Source: Acidimicrobiales bacterium
Lineage (GTDB): Bacteria > Actinomycetota > Acidimicrobiia > Acidimicrobiales > Aldehydirespiratoraceae
NCBI GenBank assembly: GCA_033344915.1
Contig: JAWPML010000001.1
Span: 1,174,369 to 1,238,368, forward strand
Direction: 5' to 3'
DNA length: 64,000 bases
Below, piece by piece: positions 25,161 to 32,781 of this stretch. The notes beneath the pieces are model-generated. The model searched no databases. It was not told the origin of the DNA and saw only the letters and a list, made by a program, of their open reading frames with translations. How positions within the stretch are numbered: the stretch's first letter is position 1; the number at the start of each line of letters is the position of its first letter. Made by a program: the position numbers and the translations under genes.

Positions 25161-25175
25161 ATGACCTAGTGTCCG
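25161..25175 (+). promoter_or_regulatory. Candidate BldD operator overlapping a -10 hexamer
   Basis: ATGACCTAGTGTCCG matches the published BldD half-palindrome pattern nTnACnC(A/T)GnGTnAn at seven of nine defined positions and includes TAGTGT (25167-25172), a good -10 hexamer. A regulator bound here would block the promoter of the gene at 25258, giving autorepression as in Streptomyces. Inferred. Confidence 0.45.
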
Positions 25176-25257
25176 AGCACGGTGCGTCACCGCGCGGTCT
25201 CTAGACGTGGGATCACCGTCCTTCGGGGAAGGCCTTGCGGGGAAGGGTTGAGGCGAG

Positions 25258-25794
25258 ATGTCGGAATCGAACATGGCGCAGGAATACAGCAAGCGCGTCG
25301 GCGACCGCCTACGGGCGATACGTCGCCAGAAGCGGCTGAGCCTCCAGGAGGTCGAGGCGGCGTCGACCCAGGAGTTCAAGGCATCGGTTCTCGGTGCCTA
25401 TGAACGCGGTGAGCGGGCGATCTCGGTTCCCCGCCTGCAGCGACTGGCGCGCTTCTACAACGTGCCGGTCGACCAGCTGTTGCCCGCCGACATCGGGCCG
25501 AGCTTCGGCCTCGCGCCGGCAACCGAGTCCGTCATCGATCTCACGGACCGGCCGACCCGCCGCGAGGGCGAGTCGATCACCATCGACCTCACCCGGCTCG
25601 AGAAGCTCTCCGGGCCCGAGGCCGAGATGCTGAACCGCTATCTCACGATGATCCAGGTGCAACGCCAGGACTTCAACGGCCGGGTGCTCACCATCCGGGC
25701 GAACGATCTCCAGGCGCTGGCCGCGATCCTCGGCACGGGCATCGACGGCGCCGGTCCCCGCCTCGACGACCTCGGTCTCAGCTACTCGTCCTGA
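25258..25794 (+). CDS. bldD: BldD-like transcriptional regulator with c-di-GMP signature
   Basis: 178 residues. The N-terminal Xre-type helix-turn-helix (KRVGDRLRAIRRQKRLSLQEVE, VLGAYERGERAISVPRLQRLARFY) closely follows Streptomyces BldD. The C-terminal domain contains RQD-FNGRVLTI-RAND, an exact RxD-x8-RxxD motif, which in BldD binds a cyclic di-GMP tetramer that joins two monomers. The ligand residues are all present, so c-di-GMP control is likely. A candidate operator lies about 90 bases upstream. Start ATG 25258 has GAGGCGAG just before it; M6 is an alternative. Confidence 0.9.
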   Translation: MSESNMAQEYSKRVGDRLRAIRRQKRLSLQEVEAASTQEFKASVLGAYERGERAISVPRLQRLARFYNVPVDQLLPADIGPSFGLAPATESVIDLTDRPTRREGESITIDLTRLEKLSGPEAEMLNRYLTMIQVQRQDFNGRVLTIRANDLQALAAILGTGIDGAGPRLDDLGLSYSS

Positions 25795-25806
25795 CCCGCC
25801 GCCGGC

Positions 25807-26562
25807 TCACGCCGGCAGCACCAGAACGAGCCCGGGATGGACGAGGTCCTCGTCCGCCCCGATCGCGGTGCGGTTCTCGTCGATGAGCCGTCGCCAGTAG
25901 CGCGCCACCGCGGAGGTGTCGGTCGTGGCGCCGCGGTCCCGCAGCGTCTGCTCGGCGATCGCCCAGAGATGATCGCCCGGCGCCACCGTCCACACCTCGG
26001 CGCCTGATTCGACCCGAGCCGGTGCGGGATCCGGCGCGGTCTCGATGTCGCGGGTCTCGATGTCGCGGGTCTCGATGTCGTGGGTCTCGGTGCCGGCGGG
26101 GTCGGCGGCGCCGAGATCGACGAGCGCGGGCGCGGTGTCCGTGGCTGTCGCGGGACCGAGGTCGACGAGGGCGGGACCTGACGGCCCGGTGTCCTGGGCA
26201 CCGGCGGGCAACGCAGCGGACGCGGCGAGCCCGGCCGTGACACCGACGGCCATGAGGCGTTGCGCGACCCGTGGGGTGACCACGCGCCACAGCCGTCGCA
26301 CCGGCGTCGATGTGGTGGAGGACGAGAGCAGCCCGAGCGCGGCGACGAATACGAGCGACGCCCCGGCAGTGAGGCCGACGAGGCGGAGCAGCGCCATGAC
26401 CGCCGCGCCGGGACCGATTGTCTCCCACCAGGGGAGCACGGCGGCGGGATCGAGGGGCGGCGCGGCGACCGGCATCGCCAGGAGCGCAACGGTCGCGCCG
26501 GCGCCGACGGTCAGCAGACCGAGCGACGGCAGGGTGCGAGGGGTCGGGGCAGGTGGATTCAC
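25807..26562 (-). CDS. Membrane protein with C-terminal LysM domain
   Basis: 251 residues. The N-terminal half has hydrophobic segments (about 14-34, 55-80 and 100-123). A Pro/Ala/Asp-rich linker contains the repeat ETRDI x3, and the last 60 residues are a LysM module (VWTVAPGDHLWAIAEQTL ... HPGLVLVLP) with an insertion of about 15 residues before its second helix, a form common in actinobacterial wall proteins. LysM binds peptidoglycan sugars. It overlaps the upstream pseudokinase gene by four bases, so the pair is translated together and may act together at the wall. Confidence 0.8.
   Translation of the reverse strand: MNPPAPTPRTLPSLGLLTVGAGATVALLAMPVAAPPLDPAAVLPWWETIGPGAAVMALLRLVGLTAGASLVFVAALGLLSSSTTSTPVRRLWRVVTPRVAQRLMAVGVTAGLAASAALPAGAQDTGPSGPALVDLGPATATDTAPALVDLGAADPAGTETHDIETRDIETRDIETAPDPAPARVESGAEVWTVAPGDHLWAIAEQTLRDRGATTDTSAVARYWRRLIDENRTAIGADEDLVHPGLVLVLPA
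26039..26083. repeat. Three tandem copies of a 15-base unit within the LysM protein gene
   Basis: GGTCTCGATGTCGCG repeats at 26039, 26054 and 26069 (the last with one change), with a decayed fourth copy after it. It encodes the repeated Glu-Thr-Arg/His-Asp-Ile linker. Copy number may vary between strains. Confidence 0.9.
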
Positions 26563-27629
26563 GAGTCCTCCGGGAAGAACGAGGATCCGGCGGACCGGAT
26601 GATACGGAGACGGTCACAGGCGTCACCGTCGACCGACGCACCCGCGACCACCTCCAGGGCGATGGCGTCGGCGTCGGAGATGAGATCGTCGGCGAAGACG
26701 GATCCGCCCGGTGCGGGCCAGGAAGCGAAGCGGGCGATCTCGCCGGTGGCGCGTACGAGCACCGCGGGCGTGGGTTCGCCGTCGCAGTCCCAGTCGCCCA
26801 TCACGACCTGGTCGTCCGCCGAGCCGAGGGCGAATCGGCGGCCGTCGTGCACCAGCACGGTCGGCTCCGCGGCGGGCACCGTGGGCGGGGTTGTCAGGGC
26901 GACGGTGGACGTCGTCGCGGGCACGGTGTCGACGGTCGTCGCCGTCGCGACCGGTGGAGGGGCCGCGCCGCTCGGCCACACGGCGACCGCGAGCGCGCCG
27001 AGGGCCACCGCGGCGACGCCGAGCCCGGCAGCCACGCGGGTGGTGATACGGGGGCGGCGCGCCAGCGCCCGGACGTTGCCGCCCGGGCGGAGACGATTCA
27101 GCTCCGCCGTGAGTCGACGGGCGGAGAGTCCGTTCTGGCGGGCCGCAGCTGCCGCCGCGGTGAGCCCGGACCGCAGCTCGTCCGGCGCCCCGGCGGCGAC
27201 GGTGTCGATCAGGTCGCCGAGCGCCTCGAGGTCCTCCGACTGCGTGGCCGCGTCGGCCGGTGCGGCGTCGGCGAGCCCGCAGAGCACGGGCCGGCGGTCC
27301 GGTCCGACGATCACGTGGTCGGGGACAAGGGCGCGGTGGGCGGTGCCCATCTCGTGGAGGTCGGCGATCGTCGAGGCGAGGGCGGCGAGGCCTTCGACGA
27401 TCGCATCCGCGGTGGTCGGTGGGGTGCGGGCCCACGTGTCGGTGCCGGCGTAGTCGAGGCGCAGCTCGATCTCCGGATCGTCGACGAGTTCCACGAACTG
27501 CACGACGCCCGGATGGTCGAGCCGTTCGAGCAGGGCTGCCTCGTTTCGTCGCCGGTCCTCGTCGCCGGGGGAGGCGCGCTTGACCGCGAGCAGCCGTTCG
27601 CCCACGCGCGTGACGGTGATCCCGCTCAT
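26559..27629 (-). CDS. Membrane-anchored Ser/Thr pseudokinase-like protein
   Basis: 356 residues. The first 180 look like a protein-kinase fold: a retained Lys (LAVKRAS), helix-C-like ALLERLDHPGVVQFVELV, and a catalytic-loop remnant HRALVPDHVIVG where HRDxKxxN is expected. The Asp is Ala and the Asn is missing, and the DFG site reads CGLAD. It should not phosphorylate. One membrane span (about 203-222) and a Thr/Pro linker lead to an extracytoplasmic domain of about 95 residues (VVMGDWDCDGEPTPAVLV) resembling FG-GAP or repeat-type beta structure. Coupled to the LysM gene, it may be a wall sensor or scaffold. Kinase ancestry is inferred from pattern only. Confidence 0.7.
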   Translation of the reverse strand: MSGITVTRVGERLLAVKRASPGDEDRRRNEAALLERLDHPGVVQFVELVDDPEIELRLDYAGTDTWARTPPTTADAIVEGLAALASTIADLHEMGTAHRALVPDHVIVGPDRRPVLCGLADAAPADAATQSEDLEALGDLIDTVAAGAPDELRSGLTAAAAAARQNGLSARRLTAELNRLRPGGNVRALARRPRITTRVAAGLGVAAVALGALAVAVWPSGAAPPPVATATTVDTVPATTSTVALTTPPTVPAAEPTVLVHDGRRFALGSADDQVVMGDWDCDGEPTPAVLVRATGEIARFASWPAPGGSVFADDLISDADAIALEVVAGASVDGDACDRLRIIRSAGSSFFPEDS

Positions 27630-27753
27630 GGCGGTCCGCCGGCGCCGGGCCCGGTCGCGTGGTTGCGGAAACAGTCCACAGAGAATGAATTAGCAGGAAA
27701 AGACGCGAAACTCAACCACAGACACGGCGAACGGGGGGAGGAAGGCGGACCGG

Positions 27754-27759
27754 TAGCCT
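27754..27759 (+). promoter_or_regulatory. -10 hexamer of the DUF512 gene (leaderless)
   Basis: TAGCCT, six bases before ATG 27766. The 130-base gap before it contains no other feature I recognise. Confidence 0.45.
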
Positions 27760-27765
27760 GTGCCG

Positions 27766-29163
27766 ATGTCGTCCCCCCGAATCGTCGCGGTCGAGCCGGG
27801 TTCCCCGGCGGCCCGGGCCGGCCTGCTCGCGGGCGACGAGATCCGGGCCATCGACGGGGAGGTCCCGCGGGACGTCATTCGCTGGCAGATCCTGACGAGT
27901 GACGCCGAGGTCCATCTCGCGATCGACCGTGACGGCGATCGCTTCGATGCCGTGGTCCACAAGGCCGACGGCGAGCCCCTCGGCGCGGATGTGCACGCCG
28001 CGGTCTTCGACAAGGTGCAGACCTGCGACAACCATTGCGAGTTCTGCTTCATCCATCAGCTGCCCAAGGGCATGCGCCGGTCGCTCTACCTGAAGGACGA
28101 CGACTACCGGCTCTCGTTCCTCTACGGGAACTTCACCACCCTCACGCGGTTCACCGAGCTCGATCTGGAGCGGGTGATCACGGAGCGTCTGTCGCCCCTG
28201 CACGTGTCGATCCACGCCACCGACCCGGAGATCCGGGCGGACATCCTGCGCAACCGGCGCGGTGCGGTTTCGCTGCGCTGGCTGCGGGAACTGCTCGATG
28301 CCGACATCGAGATCCACGGCCAGGTCGTCGTCTGCCCCGGGCTGAACGACGGTGACGTGCTGGACGACACGCTCGCCGGCGTACTCGAACGCTTCCCGGA
28401 GCTCGCCTCCGTGTGCGTCGTCCCGCTCGGGATCTCGCAGTTCAACACCCAGGAGCGGATGCGAGCCCACACGCTGGACGAGGCGCGACGCGTCGTCGAC
28501 ATCGTCGACTCGTGGCAGGAGACCTTCCTGGCCACCGTCGGACACCGGATGGTGTTCGCGGCCGACGAGTACTACCTGCTCGCCGATCGCCCCTTTCCGC
28601 CGGCCGAGGTCTACGGCGACTTCCCGATGCACGAGGACGGCATCGGCATGGCCCGCACGCTCGAACTCGAATTCCACGATCCCGCCAGCGAGCCGACCGG
28701 CACGCAGTCGGGGTTCTTCGCCTGGGTCGACGGCGCGCCGGCCGACGGCTATCGCGCCCCCCGCCAGGACTCGCCGGCGATGGCGGTCGCCGGGGCCGCC
28801 GCGTCGACGCCGGTCTCGCTGTCGCCCCGCCGGAACGCGCCCGTCGGCATCCTGACGGGCACCCTCGGCGCCCCGATCCTCGAACCGCTGGTGGCCGCCT
28901 CCGGCAACCCCGACGCCCGGGTGATTCCGGTGCCGAACGACTTCTTCGGCGGCAACATCGGTGTGACCGGCCTGATGGTGGGGGAGGACCTCACCCGGGT
29001 GCTCGCCGCCGAGCCGGAGGGCCACCGCTATCTCCTCCCCGACGTGTGCCTCAGCCGAGGCGTGTTCCTGGACGGCACCCGTCCCGAAGACCTGCCTCGC
29101 GCCGTCGAGGTCGTTCCCACAGACGGTGCGGCCCTCCGTCGAGCCCTGGAGCCCGCGCGATGA
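27766..29163 (+). CDS. DUF512 protein: PDZ domain plus radical-SAM-type Cys motif
   Basis: 465 residues. An N-terminal PDZ-like domain (IVAVEPGSPAARAGLLAGDEIRAIDG written as overlapping short motifs: VEPGSPAARAGL, GDEIRAIDG) is followed by the cluster CDNHCEFCF, a CxxxCxxC radical-SAM signature, at about residues 87-94. HVSIHATDPEIRADILRN and VVVCPGLNDG fit the radical SAM barrel, and the C-terminal DUF512 domain has GILTGTLGAPILEPLV and the VPNDFFGGNIGVTGLMVGED core. The family is widely conserved but its reaction is unknown. It overlaps der by four bases (ATGA), so it is probably linked to ribosome assembly or rRNA/tRNA work; that is inference. Confidence 0.88.
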   Translation: MSSPRIVAVEPGSPAARAGLLAGDEIRAIDGEVPRDVIRWQILTSDAEVHLAIDRDGDRFDAVVHKADGEPLGADVHAAVFDKVQTCDNHCEFCFIHQLPKGMRRSLYLKDDDYRLSFLYGNFTTLTRFTELDLERVITERLSPLHVSIHATDPEIRADILRNRRGAVSLRWLRELLDADIEIHGQVVVCPGLNDGDVLDDTLAGVLERFPELASVCVVPLGISQFNTQERMRAHTLDEARRVVDIVDSWQETFLATVGHRMVFAADEYYLLADRPFPPAEVYGDFPMHEDGIGMARTLELEFHDPASEPTGTQSGFFAWVDGAPADGYRAPRQDSPAMAVAGAAASTPVSLSPRRNAPVGILTGTLGAPILEPLVAASGNPDARVIPVPNDFFGGNIGVTGLMVGEDLTRVLAAEPEGHRYLLPDVCLSRGVFLDGTRPEDLPRAVEVVPTDGAALRRALEPAR

Positions 29164-30470
29164 GCCGTCCCACCGTGGCCATCGTCGGCCGGCCCAACGT
29201 CGGCAAGTCCACCCTGGTCAACCGCATCCTCGGCCGCCGCGAGGCGATCGTCGAGGAGCGACCCGGCGTCACCCGGGACCGCAAGGAGGTCGACGCCGAA
29301 TGGCTCGGCCACCACTTCCGGTTGCTCGACACCGGCGGCTGGATGGCGGGCGGCGACGCGCTCGACGGCAAGGTGTCGGCCCAGTCCGAACAGGCGATGG
29401 CGGACAGTGACGTGATCCTGCTCGTCCTCGATGCCACGGTCGGGGTGACCCCTGACGACGAACAGGTCGCCCAGCTGCTCCGCCGGGGTGACACGCCGGT
29501 CCTCGTCGTCGCCAACAAGGTCGACGACGTCAGCCACGAGGCCGCCGTCTGGGAACTGCTCGGCCTCGGCATGGGCGACCCGTTCCCGGTGAGCGCCCTG
29601 CACGGCAAGGGCACGGGTGACCTGCTCGACGCGGTGGTGGCGCTGCTGCCCGAGGGTTCGGACGACCCGATCATCGACGACGAGGAGGCGGAGGACGACG
29701 GCATGTTCGCCGTCACCCTTGTCGGCCGCCCCAACGTCGGGAAGTCGACGCTCTTCAACCGGCTCATCGGGGAGGAGCGGGCCGTCGTCCACGACCGCCC
29801 GGGTACCACCCGCGACGCGATCGACACGATCGTCGAGACCGCCGACGGTCCGATCAAGTTCATCGACACCGCGGGGATGCGCCGCAAGGCCCGCATCGAC
29901 GAGGACACCGAGTACTACTCGCTGGTTCGGGCGCTCAAGGCCGTCGACAAATCCGACGTTGCCCTCCTGGTGATCGACGCGACGATCGGCATCACCCATC
30001 AGGACCAGCGGCTGGCCGAGCGCGTGGACGGGGCCGGCTGCCCGATCGTCGTCCTGCTCAACAAGTGGGAGCTCCTCGACACCGACGCGCGGGAGAAGAT
30101 CGGCGAGGACGTCGAACGCAAGCTGGCGTTCCTGGCCGACCCGCCGGTCCTGCGGATCAGCGCGTTGAGCGGCAAGGGCGTCAACCGCCTCTGGCCGGCA
30201 CTGCAGGCCGCGGTCGGCGCCTATCGCACCCGGATCCCGACGCGTGAGGTGAACAAGGTGATCCGGGCCGCCCAGGCGTCACAACCCGCTCCGCACGGTG
30301 CTCGCGTGCTCTACGCGACCCAGGGAGCGACGGACCCGCCGACGTTCACCTTGTTTGCGAACCGTGAAGTGCCGACGACATACCTGCGATACCTCGAACG
30401 CTCACTCCGAGAGGCATTTTCGCTCGGATCCACCCCGATCAAGCTGCGCGTCCGGAAGCGCAGTGATTGA
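29160..30470 (+). CDS. der: Ribosome-assembly GTPase Der (EngA)
   Basis: 436 residues with two tandem GTPase domains and a KH-like end. Domain 1: VGRPNVGKSTLVNRI, DTGGW, NKVD. Domain 2: VGRPNVGKSTLFNRLIG, DTAGMRRK, NKWE. The C-terminal KH-like domain (about 350-436) contains NKVIRAAQASQPAP and the FANREVPTTYLRYLERSLRE region. Der is needed for late 50S assembly. The second domain has the typical DTAGMRRK, the first DTGG. Translationally coupled to the DUF512 gene. Confidence 0.96.
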   Translation: MSRPTVAIVGRPNVGKSTLVNRILGRREAIVEERPGVTRDRKEVDAEWLGHHFRLLDTGGWMAGGDALDGKVSAQSEQAMADSDVILLVLDATVGVTPDDEQVAQLLRRGDTPVLVVANKVDDVSHEAAVWELLGLGMGDPFPVSALHGKGTGDLLDAVVALLPEGSDDPIIDDEEAEDDGMFAVTLVGRPNVGKSTLFNRLIGEERAVVHDRPGTTRDAIDTIVETADGPIKFIDTAGMRRKARIDEDTEYYSLVRALKAVDKSDVALLVIDATIGITHQDQRLAERVDGAGCPIVVLLNKWELLDTDAREKIGEDVERKLAFLADPPVLRISALSGKGVNRLWPALQAAVGAYRTRIPTREVNKVIRAAQASQPAPHGARVLYATQGATDPPTFTLFANREVPTTYLRYLERSLREAFSLGSTPIKLRVRKRSD

Positions 30471-30515
30471 CCGCTACCATTCTGTGACCCTTCCGTCGTC
30501 CCCCGAGGAGGCCCG

Positions 30516-31595
30516 ATGAGCACGATCGTCTTGGGCGCTCTCGCCCTCATCGCACTCGTCACCGCCGCTGCCTACGCCCATTCGGCGCGTCTGCGACTCC
30601 GACTCGTCAATCTCGTCGACAACGACCCATCGGTCGACATCGAGGCGCACTCGCTCGCCTTCGCCGCGTTCCGCAAGGAGGCGCACACCTCGATCGTCTA
30701 CGGCGTCATCGCGGTGGCGGCGGCGATCGTGGCGATCGTGGACACCCCCGACATCGCGGCCGCGTTCGGCGCGCTGGCCGTGCCGGCGATCACCGCGCTC
30801 TGGTGGTCCCGTTCCGCCAGCCGTGAGGCCCGGATGGCCCGCAACCGATACGACATCGAGCGCCGCGCCGGCGAGGCACTCGAGCAGGAGCAGCTCGCGC
30901 CGAAGGCCTGGGCCGCCCGTCTCGCGCCCGAGGAGGTGCCGGACTTCAGCGGCTTCGAGATCGGGCGCGTCTACCAGGCCGGTTCCGGTCTGATGGCCGG
31001 CGACTTCTTCGACGTCCACCGCGTCGGCCCCACCCGCGTCGCCGCGGTCATCGGCGACGTCGCCGGTCACGGTATCGAGTCCTCGATCACCGCGTTCCAG
31101 GCGAAGTACCTCCTCCGGGTGTTCCTGCGCCAGTTCCGGGACCCGGCCCAGGCGTTCGAGGAGCTCAACGCCCAGCTCGCGGCGGGCGACCGTCACGAAG
31201 AGTTCATCTCCGCCGCGGTCATCGTGTTCGACACCGAGGCCGGCACCCTGCGCTACGCATCCGCGGGTCACCCCGCCGTCTTCCTGTTCCAGGAGGACGG
31301 CACGGCGCCGCTGCGTTCGACGGGCCCGTTGCTGATGCTCGACCCGAAAGCGCAGTACTTCTCGCGGGAGATCCCGATGGAGTCGGGCGACCTCGTGGTG
31401 ATGTACACCGACGGCCTCGCCGAGGCCCGGGCCGGCGTCGGACTGTTCGGTGAGGAACGCATCATCAAGACCGCGGAGCGCGAGCTCAACGCGCCGCCGG
31501 ACGTGCTCTGCAAGGCGTTGCTCGACGCCGCCAAGGACCATGCCGGTGGGGTCATCGACGACGACACCGCGATCATGGCGATCCGCCGCGACTGA
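30516..31595 (+). CDS. Membrane-bound SpoIIE/RsbU-type PP2C phosphatase
   Basis: 359 residues. An N-terminal membrane span (about 1-20), a cytoplasmic or loop stretch, two more spans (about 58-75 and 80-97), and then a SpoIIE PP2C domain (about 150-359) with AGDFFDV, GDVAGHGIESSI, SAGHPAVFLF, VMYTDGLAEA and DDDTAIMAI, containing the acidic metal ligands. Such phosphatases dephosphorylate anti-anti-sigma factors in partner-switching systems. No anti-sigma or STAS partner is adjacent; the sigma factor at 1821 is distant. The ATG follows GAGGAGG with five-base spacing, a strong ribosome site. Confidence 0.9.
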   Translation: MSTIVLGALALIALVTAAAYAHSARLRLRLVNLVDNDPSVDIEAHSLAFAAFRKEAHTSIVYGVIAVAAAIVAIVDTPDIAAAFGALAVPAITALWWSRSASREARMARNRYDIERRAGEALEQEQLAPKAWAARLAPEEVPDFSGFEIGRVYQAGSGLMAGDFFDVHRVGPTRVAAVIGDVAGHGIESSITAFQAKYLLRVFLRQFRDPAQAFEELNAQLAAGDRHEEFISAAVIVFDTEAGTLRYASAGHPAVFLFQEDGTAPLRSTGPLLMLDPKAQYFSREIPMESGDLVVMYTDGLAEARAGVGLFGEERIIKTAERELNAPPDVLCKALLDAAKDHAGGVIDDDTAIMAIRRD

Positions 31596-31612
31596 CGGCT
31601 ACACCGACCCCA

Positions 31613-31618
31613 TACCCT
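31613..31618 (+). promoter_or_regulatory. -10 hexamer of the small zinc-ribbon gene (leaderless)
   Basis: TACCCT, seven bases before ATG 31626. Confidence 0.4.
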
Positions 31619-31625
31619 CGAACCG

Positions 31626-31835
31626 ATGCCCTGGTGTGACTCGTGCGCGAAGAACTGGACGCCGACGTCGGTCACCACTGACGGCACCTGTCCGGACTGT
31701 GGCGAACCGGTCGAGGGCACGCCCGGGGTCAGCCACGAGCCGCACAAGACACCGTGGCACTTCTGGGTCGGCGTCGGCGCCGCGGCCATCTATCTCGGCT
31801 GGCGCGCCTTCCAGGGCCTGATGCTGCTCTTCTGA
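31626..31835 (+). CDS. Small zinc-ribbon protein with C-terminal membrane anchor
   Basis: 69 residues. Two CxxC pairs (CDSC at 4-7 and CPDCGEP at 22-25) form a zinc ribbon, followed by a His-rich stretch (VSHEPHKTPWHFW) and one membrane span (about 47-66). Function unknown. It lies between the PP2C phosphatase and aldolase with its own -10 hexamer. Size and Cys spacing are typical of small actinobacterial zinc-ribbon proteins. Confidence 0.75.
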   Translation: MPWCDSCAKNWTPTSVTTDGTCPDCGEPVEGTPGVSHEPHKTPWHFWVGVGAAAIYLGWRAFQGLMLLF

Positions 31836-31879
31836 TGAAACCGGGTCGCTCGACCCACGCCTCGCGGCCGTGGCTCGCA

Positions 31880-31885
31880 TATCCT
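31880..31885 (+). promoter_or_regulatory. -10 hexamer of the aldolase gene
   Basis: TATCCT, eight bases before ATG 31894, supporting that start over an in-frame GTG at 31870. Confidence 0.4.
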
Positions 31886-31893
31886 CGTCACTC

Positions 31894-32781
31894 ATGAACG
31901 CGGACATGCTCCAGAAGATCACGAACGAGAACGGCTTCATCGCCGCCCTCGACCAGAGCGGTGGCAGCAGCCCCAAGGCGCTGAAGCTCTACGGCATCGA
32001 GGAGGACGCCTACGACGGCGACGACGAGATGTTCGACCTGATCCATGCGATGCGCACCCGGATCGTCACCAGCCCGAGCTTCGACGGCGACCGCGTCCTC
32101 GGCGCGATCCTCTTCGAGATGACGATGGACCGTGAGTTCGCGGGCGTCGGTGCGGCCGAGTACCTGTGGAACGAGAAGCGCGTCGTGCCCTTCCTGAAGG
32201 TCGACAAGGGCCTGGCCGACGAGGAGAACGGCGTCCAGATCATGAAGCCGATGCCGGATCTCGACGCGCTGTGTGCGCGTGCGGTTGCCAAGGGCGTGTT
32301 CGGCACCAAGATGCGGTCGGTCATCAACGAGGCGAACCCGGCTGGTGTCGACGCCGTGGTGGATCAGCAGTTCGCCGTGGGCAAGCAGATCCTCGGGCAT
32401 GGCCTCATGCCGATCATCGAGCCCGAGGTGAACATCAACTCCTCGAGCAAGGCCGAGGCAGAAGTGCTGTTGCGTGACTCGATCCTGCGCAATCTCGACG
32501 GGCTCCCCGACGGTCAGCAGGTGATGCTGAAGCTCACCCTCCCCGAGGAGGATGGCTTCTACGCCGATGTCATCGTCCACCCGAAGGTGCTGAAGGTCGT
32601 GGCCCTGTCCGGCGGCTACAGCCGCGAAGAGTCCAACGCCCGCCTGAGCCGTCAGCCCGGCATGATCGCCAGCTTCTCCCGAGCGCTCACCGAGGGCCTG
32701 TCCGCCCAGCAGAGCGACGACGAGTTCAACGCGATGCTGGACGGGGCCGTCGGCTCGATCGCCGCAGCCTCCGCCACCTGA
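31894..32781 (+). CDS. fda: Class I fructose-bisphosphate aldolase
   Basis: Splits fructose 1,6-bisphosphate into dihydroxyacetone phosphate and glyceraldehyde 3-phosphate through a Schiff base. The 295-residue protein follows the staphylococcal FdaB pattern: GFIAALDQSGGSSPKALKLYG, MRTRIVTSPSF, PFLKVDKGLADE, FGTKMRS, IIEPEVNIN, VMLKLT and ALSGGYSREESNARL, then IASFSRALTEGLSAQQSD. The Schiff-base Lys is expected in the KLT segment. It overlaps the convergent RND gene by 56 bases at the 3' end, an unusually long tail-to-tail overlap. Confidence 0.94.
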   Translation: MNADMLQKITNENGFIAALDQSGGSSPKALKLYGIEEDAYDGDDEMFDLIHAMRTRIVTSPSFDGDRVLGAILFEMTMDREFAGVGAAEYLWNEKRVVPFLKVDKGLADEENGVQIMKPMPDLDALCARAVAKGVFGTKMRSVINEANPAGVDAVVDQQFAVGKQILGHGLMPIIEPEVNINSSSKAEAEVLLRDSILRNLDGLPDGQQVMLKLTLPEEDGFYADVIVHPKVLKVVALSGGYSREESNARLSRQPGMIASFSRALTEGLSAQQSDDEFNAMLDGAVGSIAAASAT

